Below are positions 7,832 to 15,133 of a stretch of 23,395 bases of DNA, in pieces (the stretch's first letter is position 1; every line of letters begins with the position of its first letter). This DNA comes from a virus, in IMG/VR virus record IMGVR_UViG_3300006638_000233, positions 1 to 23,395 of that record. The stretch is one strand, 5' to 3'. Made by a program: the position numbers and the translations under genes. A model generated the notes under the pieces. It was not told where the DNA came from and made no database searches. It worked only from the letters and a program-made list of their open reading frames with translations.

Positions 7832-8147
7832 AGCCGCACAGTCGTTCGGGCGGTCGAATGGCGAAACAGGGGCTTCGACCCGGTAGGGCCGCCCGGACCC
7901 TAGGGCGGGCCACGCGCAACGGATCGCATTTTTGCCCCCGGACGGCTGCAATATATGTGGGGGCCGTTGTCGCGGGACAGTACGGCCTTGCCATTGGATG
8001 CTCGTCCAACACAGCCGCGCGGACGGAAACGCCCGCGCGGCCCTTCGAGCATGCCACCGCAGCCGCTCGCCCGGCGCGACCCCACCACCATCGTTCCTCT
8101 CACAACTGTCTAGCCACCGGGCCGCGCTCGGGGCTGAAAGGATACCT
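7832..8147. other. 316-base GC-rich noncoding region with hairpins
   Basis: No gene is supported; open frames here have no ribosome-binding site or recognisable content. A strong hairpin pairs GCCGCGCGG (8014-8022) with CCGCGCGGC (8033-8041) around a 10-base loop. A weaker one pairs GGCCGCCC with GGGCGGGCC near 7887-7912, with one bulge. The region may hold the leader of the 8148 operon or part of the origin. An AAAGGA ribosome-binding site for the next gene lies at its end. Confidence 0.45.
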
Positions 8148-8483
8148 ATGAGCAAAGTCTATCCGGCCGCCGACACCGACGAACCTGAATTGCCGCCGCT
8201 GCACGCCGACGAACTCTTTCTGCTCAGCATCGAGACGAGACTCGGCCGCGTTGCCGACGCGCTTGAAACGACTGCCAACGCCGTGACCGCAGGCCGCGAC
8301 GATATTGCAGGATTGACGGCGCAAGTTCATCGCCTTGCTGACGCGCTTGACTCCATCGCGGCGGTGTTCGGCTGTGTCACCGAAAGCGTCGAAGGTCACG
8401 ACGGCGTTTCGCGTTGCGTCATCCGCACGCGCGACACCGTCCCCGGCGCGCTCGCAATGCGCGACGACGGAAGCGAGGATTGA
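8148..8483 (+). CDS. Small coiled-coil protein, unknown
   Basis: A 111-residue acidic protein starting MSKVYPAADTDEPELPPLH, with AAAGGA about 6 bases before the ATG. Residues about 25-75 (DELFLLSIETRLGRVADALE and ITAQ/LADAL-type heptads) form a likely coiled coil, so it may oligomerise. No signal peptide or catalytic motif is seen. The frame continues upstream to 7932 without a better start, and the ribosome-binding site decides for 8148. It opens a run of small genes leading into the minor tail gene. Function is unknown. Confidence 0.7.
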   Translation: MSKVYPAADTDEPELPPLHADELFLLSIETRLGRVADALETTANAVTAGRDDIAGLTAQVHRLADALDSIAAVFGCVTESVEGHDGVSRCVIRTRDTVPGALAMRDDGSED

Positions 8484-8486
8484 TCG

Positions 8487-8684
8487 ATGTTCGAATCCAA
8501 ACCCGCAGCCGCCTGGGAAATCAGATTTCTCACTGCCGCGCAGCTCATTCAGCCGATACTCGACACGCCTTCGCTTTCACCGGCCACGCGCCTCGCGCTA
8601 CGCGGCGAAGATATCATGCGGAACGCTGCCGACGCGGCGGCGCGTAGCGAACTAGAAATCAGCGGAGCATTCCGCAAAATATAA
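8487..8684 (+). CDS. Small unknown protein
   Basis: A 65-residue frame starting 3 bases after the previous stop, with GAGGA about 9 bases upstream of the ATG. The sequence (EIRFLTAAQLIQPILDTP, then RLALRGEDIMRNAADAAARS) predicts two or three amphipathic helices. No family is recognised. Tight spacing and a good ribosome-binding site support a real gene in one operon with its neighbours. Confidence 0.6.
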   Translation: MFESKPAAAWEIRFLTAAQLIQPILDTPSLSPATRLALRGEDIMRNAADAAARSELEISGAFRKI

Positions 8685-8695
8685 GGGTCGAACAC

Positions 8696-8908
8696 ATGAG
8701 TAAACAAAGCGATGCCCTCGGGTCCGCGCATCATTTCATTGGCGCTGCTTCGATAATTCTTGGGCAGATACATGCAATGCAGACCGATGAAAACGTCGGC
8801 AAGCTGCTCGCTTCCGTGGGTATATGTCTGGAAATGGCAAAGAAGCACGTTTGGAATGCATGCTCTAACCAGCTAGATGCCGATGACGCTGCTCAACGTC
8901 AGCCTTGA
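8696..8908 (+). CDS. Small unknown protein
   Basis: A 70-residue frame with AAGGG about 8 bases before the ATG, 11 bases after the preceding gene. It is predicted helical (HHFIGAASIILGQIHAMQ, VGICLEMAKKHVW) with no membrane-length segment. Its 3' end overlaps the start of the minor tail gene by 32 bases, as in compact phage operons. No function can be read from sequence. Confidence 0.55.
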   Translation: MSKQSDALGSAHHFIGAASIILGQIHAMQTDENVGKLLASVGICLEMAKKHVWNACSNQLDADDAAQRQP

Positions 8909-9488
8909 CACGAAGCAGCTCACCGCCTGGGCAAGCGAGTTGAGCACGAGAGGCATGCGGAATGCCATCCGTCGCGCGGTCGACCAAAGCGCGAGATACG
9001 CCCGCAAGGTAACGATCAAAGTGATTGCCGCCGACATCGGGGTTAGCGCGTCGAAGATCAAAGCCGCCACGCCGAAAATTCAGACGACCACCGCAGGCAA
9101 CCTGTCGGCGCGATGGACGGTCACGAAGATGCGCATCGGCATTCTCGACACCGCTGGCGCGAAGATATCGCGGGCAACCGGATTGCAAGCCTCGACGAAC
9201 AAGGTCACGGGCGGCGGTTCAGCAAGTCTCGACATTAGCAAAGCCTTCGTGCTTCGGCTCAAGAACGGCGCGACGTTCGTCGCGTACCGCAAAGGCAAAG
9301 AGCGTCTGCCGATCAAAGGCGTATACGCCGAACATCCTGCGACCGCATTGGGGCAAGACGGCGCGGCAGCCAACAAGACGTGGAAGCAAGAAGCCGATAA
9401 GCAACTCGCCACGCGTTTGCCAATCGAGATTCAGAAGGCGCTCGTCACCGAGGGCCTATCAGCAAGCACCCCCGACATCGGGGACTGA
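8877..9488 (+). CDS. Phage minor tail protein Z-like
   Basis: A 203-residue protein matching in length and pattern the lambda minor tail protein Z family (about 190 residues), a tail-completion protein at the head-proximal end of the tail. Features typical of the family are the N-terminal helix with RNAIRRAVDQSARYARKVTI and the following VSASKIKAATPKI. A beta-rich middle then leads to LKNGATFVAYRKGKERLPIKGVY. A second ATG at 8883 is an equally possible start because no clear ribosome-binding site is visible. In lambda Z lies after the head genes; here it precedes the terminase, so the module order is changed. Confidence 0.78.
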   Translation: MPMTLLNVSLDTKQLTAWASELSTRGMRNAIRRAVDQSARYARKVTIKVIAADIGVSASKIKAATPKIQTTTAGNLSARWTVTKMRIGILDTAGAKISRATGLQASTNKVTGGGSASLDISKAFVLRLKNGATFVAYRKGKERLPIKGVYAEHPATALGQDGAAANKTWKQEADKQLATRLPIEIQKALVTEGLSASTPDIGD

Positions 9489-9515
9489 TAAATACTCAAT
9501 CATGGAGATCAAGCT

Positions 9516-9671
9516 ATGGCGGCGTCTGTCAACGTGAAGATTCCGTACAACATACCGCTCGGCAAGCTGCCTTGGCGTGACTACCCACAAGCTCTCGCTG
9601 ATCTGGTGCGGAAAGATGCCCGGCCGAAGATCATCGAGACTGTCAGCGCCAAAGTACACCATCTCGACTGA
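9516..9671 (+). CDS. Very small unknown protein (51 residues)
   Basis: A 51-residue frame starting MAASVNVKIPYNIPLGKLPW, with GGAG about 9 bases before the ATG. It carries PWRDYPQALADLVRKDARPK and ends KVHHLD. It lies 27 bases after the minor tail gene in the same direction, with a base composition like its neighbours. No family is recognised. The good ribosome-binding site and position support it despite its length. Confidence 0.5.
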   Translation: MAASVNVKIPYNIPLGKLPWRDYPQALADLVRKDARPKIIETVSAKVHHLD

Positions 9672-9712
9672 CCGCAATGACGATTAACATCAACACCGGA
9701 AGGGTACAAACT

Positions 9713-9928
9713 ATGAACCATCGAGACATGACGCTGACCAGACTGGTGACGCTGCACCAAAAGCGCAAGTCGCTTCCGGCTGAAGTGACCGTTGACGGCG
9801 AGCTGATCGATACGAAGAGCTATTTGGAGTCGTTCCGCTCCGACAAGCGCGAAGCATGGGCCGCCATTGTGGGGCACATGGAGACCGTTCAGCGGCCTCT
9901 CGTCTGTGAGGTCGCGCTGTCGCTCTAA
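9713..9928 (+). CDS. Small unknown protein
   Basis: A 71-residue protein starting MNHRDMTLTRLVTLHQKRKS. I chose this ATG over the in-frame ATG at 9677 because GGAAGGG lies 8 bases before it, while the upstream ATG has no ribosome-binding site. The sequence suggests a helix, a short beta element (LPAEVTVDGELI) and a second helix (SYLESFRSDKREAWAAIVGH). It is the last gene before the noncoding stretch ahead of the terminase. Function is unknown. Confidence 0.55.
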   Translation: MNHRDMTLTRLVTLHQKRKSLPAEVTVDGELIDTKSYLESFRSDKREAWAAIVGHMETVQRPLVCEVALSL

Positions 9929-10378
9929 CTCCAATCCTCCGCTACGAGCTGCCGCCGTAGCGTCGAGGTGCAGAGCGCAACGCTGGCGGTTTAGATCAGC
10001 GTTGGCGTTGCGCTCTTCGCTCGACCAACCAATTCGGACACCGTCGCCAGCCTAGACAAGCTTGGCGACGGATAGTGCCGCGCTCGCCTTGCTGCCATGG
10101 CGGGATGACGCATGCGCTTGAGCGCGGCACGCCTCTTCACACATTGCGCAGGCGCACAGTGCCAGCATGCACGCGCCCGCATCGCTGGGCTTAGCGCTTC
10201 GCACGACATGCGCAGCACACCGCGCGCTCCGAGTAGGTGCCAACGCGCACGACATACGATCACGCGGACGATTCATAGCGATTTGGGTCCTAGGCGAGCC
10301 AGGGCGCGAGCCCATGCGGGCCGCTGCCGCCCTTTTCTCGTTAAAAACACTCAACATTTCGATAGCCGAGAACCAACT
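9929..10378. other. 450-base noncoding region with tandem inverted repeats; candidate cos/pac site
   Basis: Three perfect inverted repeats lie in 160 bases: AGAGCGCAACGC (9972-9983) with GCGTTGCGCTCT (10005-10016), CCGTCGCCA (10041-10049) with TGGCGACGG (10063-10071), and GTGCCGCGCTC (10075-10085) with GAGCGCGGCAC (10120-10130). The first can also form an inner 8-bp stem, CAACGCTG (9979-9986) with CAGCGTTG (9997-10004), that competes with the outer one. No gene is supported on either strand. Lambda-type terminases recognise a cos region next to the small-subunit gene, and this stretch ends at that gene, so a packaging site is the leading idea. A structured RNA is the alternative. Confidence 0.5.
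10301..10336 (+). terminator. Possible branched terminator before the terminase
   Basis: AGGGCG (from 10301) pairs with CGCCCT ending near 10333 and encloses a second stem, GCCC-ATGC-GGGC. A TTTTCTC run follows. The layout resembles a rho-independent terminator that would separate the small-gene operon from the packaging operon, but the stem is interrupted. It could instead be part of the packaging site. Confidence 0.35.
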
Positions 10379-10885
10379 ATGGGCAGACCCAAAGGCGTCA
10401 TCCGCAAACTAGCCGACGAAGCAGAGCTTGATCCCGCCACCGTGCGCCGCGCGCTCGCTGCGGCCAACGTGACCGAAGGGCAGGCCGAAGCTGATTTCCC
10501 CAAGGCTATCGAGATCGTCAATGCCATGGCGGACAGCGACAGAGTGCTAGGGCACGCTGCAAACGGCAGAGGCGAAGGCGGCACTGAAAGCCCGTATTCC
10601 ACGGCTAGAGCGCAGTCCGAAACGCACCGTGCTCGTAAGCTTGAGCTACAAAATGCCCAGCTCGAAGGACGACTAATCGAACGCGCCTTTGTCGAAGATA
10701 CGACTACTCAAATCCTCGGAGACCTACGCGTAGCGCTAATAGCGGTAGGTGTCCGGCTAGCCCCGCGTGTGGCGGGGGAAAATGACCAGAAGTCCATTGC
10801 CCGGATAATCGAGGACGAGATCAGGAACACGCTGACTGCCTTTGCTGATCCTGACAAGTTCTTCGAACGGGTCGCGATGCTGTAA
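10379..10885 (+). CDS. Terminase small subunit
   Basis: A 168-residue protein directly before the terminase large subunit. The N terminus (MGRPKGVIRKLADEAELD, then PATVRRALAAANV) is a basic helix-turn-helix suited to binding the packaging site, as in lambda Nu1-like proteins. The middle is a long helix (THRARKLELQNAQLEGRLIE) for oligomerisation. The C-terminal part (DEIRNTLTAFADPDKFFERV) would contact the large subunit. The frame is open further upstream, but the ATG at 10379 starts at the conserved-looking helix-turn-helix. The assignment rests on position and domain layout. Confidence 0.75.
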   Translation: MGRPKGVIRKLADEAELDPATVRRALAAANVTEGQAEADFPKAIEIVNAMADSDRVLGHAANGRGEGGTESPYSTARAQSETHRARKLELQNAQLEGRLIERAFVEDTTTQILGDLRVALIAVGVRLAPRVAGENDQKSIARIIEDEIRNTLTAFADPDKFFERVAML

Positions 10886-10926
10886 CGGGCGTGCACGCGC
10901 CAATCTTCACAGGGACTACCAAACCG

Positions 10927-12726
10927 ATGCTCGACAACGCTTTAGCGCGGACGATGCTGCGCGCCTTAGCGCCGCTGCCTCGCATCCGCCCATCCGACTT
11001 TGCTGAGCGCGAATTGCGCCTGCCCGCAAGCTCCAACGCCTTACCGGGTCCGCTTCGCTTGCGAACCTTCCAGCGTGAGATCGTTGACTCAATCCAAGAC
11101 GACGAGGTCGAGACGATTGTCGTCATGGCGGGGTCCCAAGTTGGAAAGTCGCTCGCAATCGAAGCACAGATTATGGCAATGATCGCGACAGCGCCGGGGC
11201 CTTTTATGTATCTGTTGCCCGATACTACGGCCGCCGAGAAGTTGGTTCGCACGCGCTTCGATCCGTTCGTCGCGTCGTCGCCAGTCCTTAAATCGCTGAT
11301 CGGCAAGGCGCACGTCTCGCGAAAAGGCTCAACCGGAGGGGCGAACAGCCTATCCGCAAAAGACTTTCCAGGCGGAAGCCTGACTTTCGCTAGCAGCCAT
11401 AAGCCATCGGAGTTGGCGGCGCAAAGCGTCCGCTGCGTATGGATCGACGAAGCCGACCGTTGCGCGTCCAGTGCGGGCAAAGAGGGCGACCCTGTTCTGC
11501 TGGCAATACAGCGGACGGAGCGATGGGGCCTCAGCGGAAAGAAGATCGTCATTGTTTCTACGCCGACAGGGCGAGACAGCCGGATAGCCAAGTGGTTCGA
11601 ACGTTCAGACAAGCGGCGCTTTTTCGTTTCCTGCCCGGCATGCGCGAAAGATGACCATTTAACGTTCGACAACTTGCATTGGACCAGGGGTAAGCCCGAG
11701 ACTGCCGAATTGCTATGCAAGCATTGCGGCGCGCTCCACTCCGAGTCACAGCGCGCGGCAATGCTCGAAGCAGGCCGTTGGGTTCCGACCAACCCTGACG
11801 GCGAGAAAGGTATTCGCGGTTATCACATTACTGCGTTGGCATCCGAATACTCTTCACTCGAAAGCCTAGCGCGAGCATGGGAAGCGGCGGGGACCGCAGA
11901 AGAGCGACAGGTCTTCTATAACCTGAAGCTTGGCGAACCTTTCGATGCGTCCGTCGACCTTTCGATGACTTCGCTAGAGATTCGCGAGCGCGCTGAGCCG
12001 ATCAGACCGCTGTATTCCGCCGACATCGAGTTTATAACGGCGGGAGTCGATGTCCAAGATGACCGGTTGGAAGTTCAGTTCGTTGCGCATCAGCCCAATG
12101 GCGTTACTACGATTTTGAATCATGACGTGCTGAGGGGCGATACGTTCTCAAGTGCGACATGGGAAAAGCTTGATGCAGCGATAGGCCAAACGTTTCCGCT
12201 CGCGGACGGTCGTCACCTGCCCATATACGTAACCGGCGTGGACAGCGGGCATCGACCGGACCCCGTCATTGACTTCGTATTGGCTCAAGCTCGCAAGTCG
12301 CGCCGCGTCGTGGCTCTCAAAGGCATGGGGGGTTGGTCGCGACCTTTTATTGATCGCGGCGGCAAACTCAAAAAACGCCTCGGCATCTACCTTGTGGGCG
12401 TCGATAGCGTAAAGACATCGATTTATCGTCGTTTGCAAAAACTTGAATACGGGCCTGACTTCATCCATGTGCCGGATCATTTGCCGGACTCATTCTATGT
12501 TGGACTGGCAGGCGAGGTTATCGAAAAGAAGTACGTTCGCGGCTTCGCAAAGTCGTATTACAGAAAGGTCGTCAAAGATAATGAGGCGCTTGACGCTTGT
12601 GTGTACGCGCATGCCGTGGCGGGCCTCGTAGATCGTAAAGCACTAGCCAAATCGTCTGCGCCCGCAATACCTGGACCATCCATAAAAGAGCTGGCGGCGA
12701 AACTGAACGCCGCTCACAACACCTAA
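10927..12726 (+). CDS. Terminase large subunit, lambda gpA type
   Basis: A 599-residue packaging motor and nuclease that pumps DNA into a prohead and cuts it. The ATPase half shows Walker A GSQVGKS (69-75), Walker B VWIDEAD (171-177) and the coupling motif STPT (211-214). A zinc-ribbon insert has CPAC (236-239) and CKHC (264-267), typical of the GpA group. The nuclease half includes TAGVDVQDDRLEVQF and VTGVDSGHR with acidic metal ligands. A GTG at 10891 would add 12 residues; I prefer the ATG at 10927, preceded by AGGGA, though its spacing is long. It appears intact. The gpA group usually packages at cos sites. Confidence 0.93.
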   Translation: MLDNALARTMLRALAPLPRIRPSDFAERELRLPASSNALPGPLRLRTFQREIVDSIQDDEVETIVVMAGSQVGKSLAIEAQIMAMIATAPGPFMYLLPDTTAAEKLVRTRFDPFVASSPVLKSLIGKAHVSRKGSTGGANSLSAKDFPGGSLTFASSHKPSELAAQSVRCVWIDEADRCASSAGKEGDPVLLAIQRTERWGLSGKKIVIVSTPTGRDSRIAKWFERSDKRRFFVSCPACAKDDHLTFDNLHWTRGKPETAELLCKHCGALHSESQRAAMLEAGRWVPTNPDGEKGIRGYHITALASEYSSLESLARAWEAAGTAEERQVFYNLKLGEPFDASVDLSMTSLEIRERAEPIRPLYSADIEFITAGVDVQDDRLEVQFVAHQPNGVTTILNHDVLRGDTFSSATWEKLDAAIGQTFPLADGRHLPIYVTGVDSGHRPDPVIDFVLAQARKSRRVVALKGMGGWSRPFIDRGGKLKKRLGIYLVGVDSVKTSIYRRLQKLEYGPDFIHVPDHLPDSFYVGLAGEVIEKKYVRGFAKSYYRKVVKDNEALDACVYAHAVAGLVDRKALAKSSAPAIPGPSIKELAAKLNAAHNT

Positions 12727-12740
12727 GAGGACACACCAAC

Positions 12741-13121
12741 ATGACTAAGACCACCAAGCTCGCCGCTGTCAGCGGCGATACGAACGCGGCTGTGCTGAGC
12801 GAACGCCTGCGCGTCTCTGCCATTCTGGAATCGGCTGAAGGTAAACGCAACCCGGCCATGGCGAACCAACTTGCGTTGCGCACTTCGCTCGACGCTGAGA
12901 CTGCGCGCGGCATTCTCGCACAAGCGCCGTCATCAAACCCGTACCTCGACGCGATGAATCGCCAAGGCCCGATCAACATCGGCGACGGCATCGGCACGAA
13001 CGTCGAGACGTTCAACAGCGACCCGCGCGCCGCTCGGCTCAAGGAGATCGACGGCAGCATGGCGGCCTTCAACGCCAGCCAGCACGGCACGAGCCGCCGC
13101 ACCCCGAGAGCCCGAGGGTAA
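12741..13121 (+). CDS. Scaffold-like C-terminal fragment of a phage S49 protease, without the protease domain
   Basis: A 126-residue protein with AGAGGA about 10 bases before the ATG. The segment RVSAILESAEGKRNPAMANQ, then LALRTSLDAETARGILAQAP and NPYLDAMNRQGP, closely follows the C-terminal tail of phage S49/ClpP-like prohead proteases, where a scaffold is encoded. The protease domain with its Ser-Lys dyad is absent. The end (RAARLKEIDGSMAAFN) is repeated in the protein at 15133-15900. It lies between the large terminase and the portal, and its stop is one base from the portal start. It may be a free-standing scaffold or a deletion remnant; the intact ribosome-binding site favours a working gene. 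Confidence 0.65.
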   Translation: MTKTTKLAAVSGDTNAAVLSERLRVSAILESAEGKRNPAMANQLALRTSLDAETARGILAQAPSSNPYLDAMNRQGPINIGDGIGTNVETFNSDPRAARLKEIDGSMAAFNASQHGTSRRTPRARG

Positions 13122-13122
13122 C

Positions 13123-14826
13123 ATGCGCAACAAACCCAAAACAGGAAGGGCGAAGGCAGGCACACTCGCAAGGGCGCGTTCTGCCTCGCCGGTAACGGCG
13201 CTCGTGCCGCTGCCGAGCACCGCGCTTGCGCCGATCAGCGGCGTATCGTCGGCGCAGATGGGGTTTCAGGATGGCACTGACGGCAAGCCGTCCCTGACTT
13301 GGTCGCGCTATCAAGGCTCCCCCAGGTTCACGGCTGGTTTCGGCCCGTGGTACGGGGCACCCGGCGCAGAGATCAGCTATGAACGTGCGGTTGCCGCTTC
13401 GGTCACGACTGATTTGCTCACGTCTAACACCATAGTCGCAACGGCCGTCGAAAACTTCGCCACCTACGCAATCGGCGATGGCCTGACACTTTCTGCGCGT
13501 CCGAACCATGAGGCGCTGAATATCAGCCCCGAGGCCGCTCGGGCACTGTCGCACGAGATCGAAACCAAATGGGGGCTATGGGCTAAAAACCCCGTCGAGT
13601 GCGACGCCTCGCAGCGTCACAACGTGCACCAGCTCGCAACCGCTAACTTCAAGTCGTGGCTGCTTACTGGCGAAGGTGTGTTCTTGATGGACTGGCGCAA
13701 AGGCAACGGCGCGGTAACCCACACCAAGGTCAAGCTGATTGACCCGCGCCAAATCGATGCGAGCATCACGCGCGCCACCGATAACGGGAGCATCTTGCAG
13801 GGTGTTCAGTTCGACAAGGTTGGCCGATTACTTGGCTACTGGATTCGGCCGTTCGTGCTGGGCAACTTTTCAAGCGCTCCGCAGCCGGTTTTCGTTGCAG
13901 CCCGCACCTCGTGGGGCCGTGCTCGCGCGATGCATATATTCGACTTGCTCTTGCATGGTCAGGTTCGCGGCCTATCGCCGTTGATTGCAGCGCTGTCGCC
14001 TGCGCACTCAAAGGCAACACTACGTGAGTTCACGCTTGCCAGTGCGTTCATTCAATCAATGACTGCGACCACTATCGAGTCTGACATGCCGACGCGGCAA
14101 GCGCTCGGGCAATTTCAAGTGAACGACCCGTTGCAGGGGTACGCCGATGACGGTGCGTCACCCGAAGCGTGGCTCGCGGCTCGGGGTGCGTTTTACGGCG
14201 AAGCTAAAGTGCAGTTGCAGCCGGGCGTCATCTCGCATCTGGCGCAAGGCGACAAGCTGAAGCTGCACCGTTCCGAGACGCCGAACGCAACGTATGACGC
14301 GTTCGATAGCTCGCTCAGTCGTGAGGCTGCTAAGGCAGCAGGCGGTAGCGCTTCCGATATCTCAGGCGATTATAGCAAGACCTCGTTCTCTGCAAGTCGC
14401 CTGGAGGCCGAGTTACCGTCGCGCATCACTGACCGTCGCCGCATGGCGATTGTTCGGCCGTTCTATCAGACGGTATTCGCGTCGTGGCTCGAAGAGCAAA
14501 TGGAAACGGGGGCGATCAAGCTGCCGGACGGTGCCCCCGAGTTTTGGGAGGCAAAGGACGCCTATAGCAACGCCATCTGGCGCGGCAAGGGCAAGCCCAC
14601 ATCCGACCCGCTGAAGACCGCGCAAGCGGACGTGCTCGAATTGGAAAGCGGTCTGACTACGCTCGAAGCCAAGCTCGGGGAACGCGGCCTGGACTTCGAA
14701 GAGGTCATCGCGCAGCGCAAGTCCGAGCGCGAAGCACTCGCAGCGGCTGGCCTGCCTTACCTTATGCCGAAGACACAAGCGACGTTGATTGCCACTAACA
14801 GCGACGATGACGACGCGCTGAAATAA
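13123..14826 (+). CDS. Phage portal protein, lambda gpB type
   Basis: A 567-residue portal protein, close to the usual 500-550 of the lambda family. It forms the ring at the capsid vertex through which DNA passes and to which the terminase docks. Family features are an N-terminal region with NTIVATAVENFATYAIGDGL, the wing/stem part (VKLIDPRQIDASI) and the motif LQPGVISHLAQGDKLKLHRS. SSDISG/DYSKTSFSASRLE, typical of the crown region, precedes a charged C terminus. GAGGG lies 5 bases before the ATG. A 51-base piece (14194-14244, YGEAKVQLQPGVISHLA) recurs in altered form in the gene at 15133-15900. Confidence 0.9.
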   Translation: MRNKPKTGRAKAGTLARARSASPVTALVPLPSTALAPISGVSSAQMGFQDGTDGKPSLTWSRYQGSPRFTAGFGPWYGAPGAEISYERAVAASVTTDLLTSNTIVATAVENFATYAIGDGLTLSARPNHEALNISPEAARALSHEIETKWGLWAKNPVECDASQRHNVHQLATANFKSWLLTGEGVFLMDWRKGNGAVTHTKVKLIDPRQIDASITRATDNGSILQGVQFDKVGRLLGYWIRPFVLGNFSSAPQPVFVAARTSWGRARAMHIFDLLLHGQVRGLSPLIAALSPAHSKATLREFTLASAFIQSMTATTIESDMPTRQALGQFQVNDPLQGYADDGASPEAWLAARGAFYGEAKVQLQPGVISHLAQGDKLKLHRSETPNATYDAFDSSLSREAAKAAGGSASDISGDYSKTSFSASRLEAELPSRITDRRRMAIVRPFYQTVFASWLEEQMETGAIKLPDGAPEFWEAKDAYSNAIWRGKGKPTSDPLKTAQADVLELESGLTTLEAKLGERGLDFEEVIAQRKSEREALAAAGLPYLMPKTQATLIATNSDDDDALK

Positions 14827-14839
14827 CGAAAGCACCACT

Positions 14840-15133
14840 ATGAACAACTGCATACCTCCCGGCGTTGCGCCGGTTGTAGACGACCCGTGCGCGTGGCTCG
14901 GGCAACTGCGAGCGGCGCTATACGCGCTGCTCGCCGGGCAGGCGAATTACGAAGTTCGCAACGGCGACCAATGGCTGACCTATCAGCGCGCCGATACCGC
15001 GAGGCTTCAGCATGAAGTTCGCCGACTGGAAATGATTTGCGACCCTAGCGCCAATCACGGGCGCGCAATCCGAGTCGGTCCATACATTCCCGTTAACGCG
15101 CCATACGGGCGCAATCGCACGAGGCTCTTATAA
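14840..15133 (+). CDS. gpW-like head-tail joining protein
   Basis: A 97-residue protein whose central part (LRAALYALLAGQANYEVRNG, then QWLTYQRADTARLQHEVRRLE) aligns well by eye with lambda gpW: helix, two beta strands, helix. gpW sits beneath the portal and stops DNA leaking before the tail joins. The N terminus is extended compared with the 68-residue lambda protein. It follows the portal here, whereas lambda W precedes it. The stop overlaps the next start (TAATG). No strong ribosome-binding site is visible, so coupling with the portal gene is likely. Confidence 0.6.
   Translation: MNNCIPPGVAPVVDDPCAWLGQLRAALYALLAGQANYEVRNGDQWLTYQRADTARLQHEVRRLEMICDPSANHGRAIRVGPYIPVNAPYGRNRTRLL

Noticed and set aside
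7778-8155. 125-codon leftward gene between the repeats and the 8148 gene
   Set aside because: It includes hairpin and repeat sequence, has no recognisable content, and overlaps the start of the supported rightward gene.
10821-11792. 323-codon leftward gene opposite the terminase large subunit
   Set aside because: Antisense to the ATPase motifs of the terminase; Ser/Arg-rich shadow composition and no ribosome-binding evidence.
12572-13171. 199-codon leftward gene opposite the scaffold-like gene
   Set aside because: Shadow frame over the terminase end, the scaffold-like gene and the portal start, each of which has its own good ribosome-binding site or coupling.
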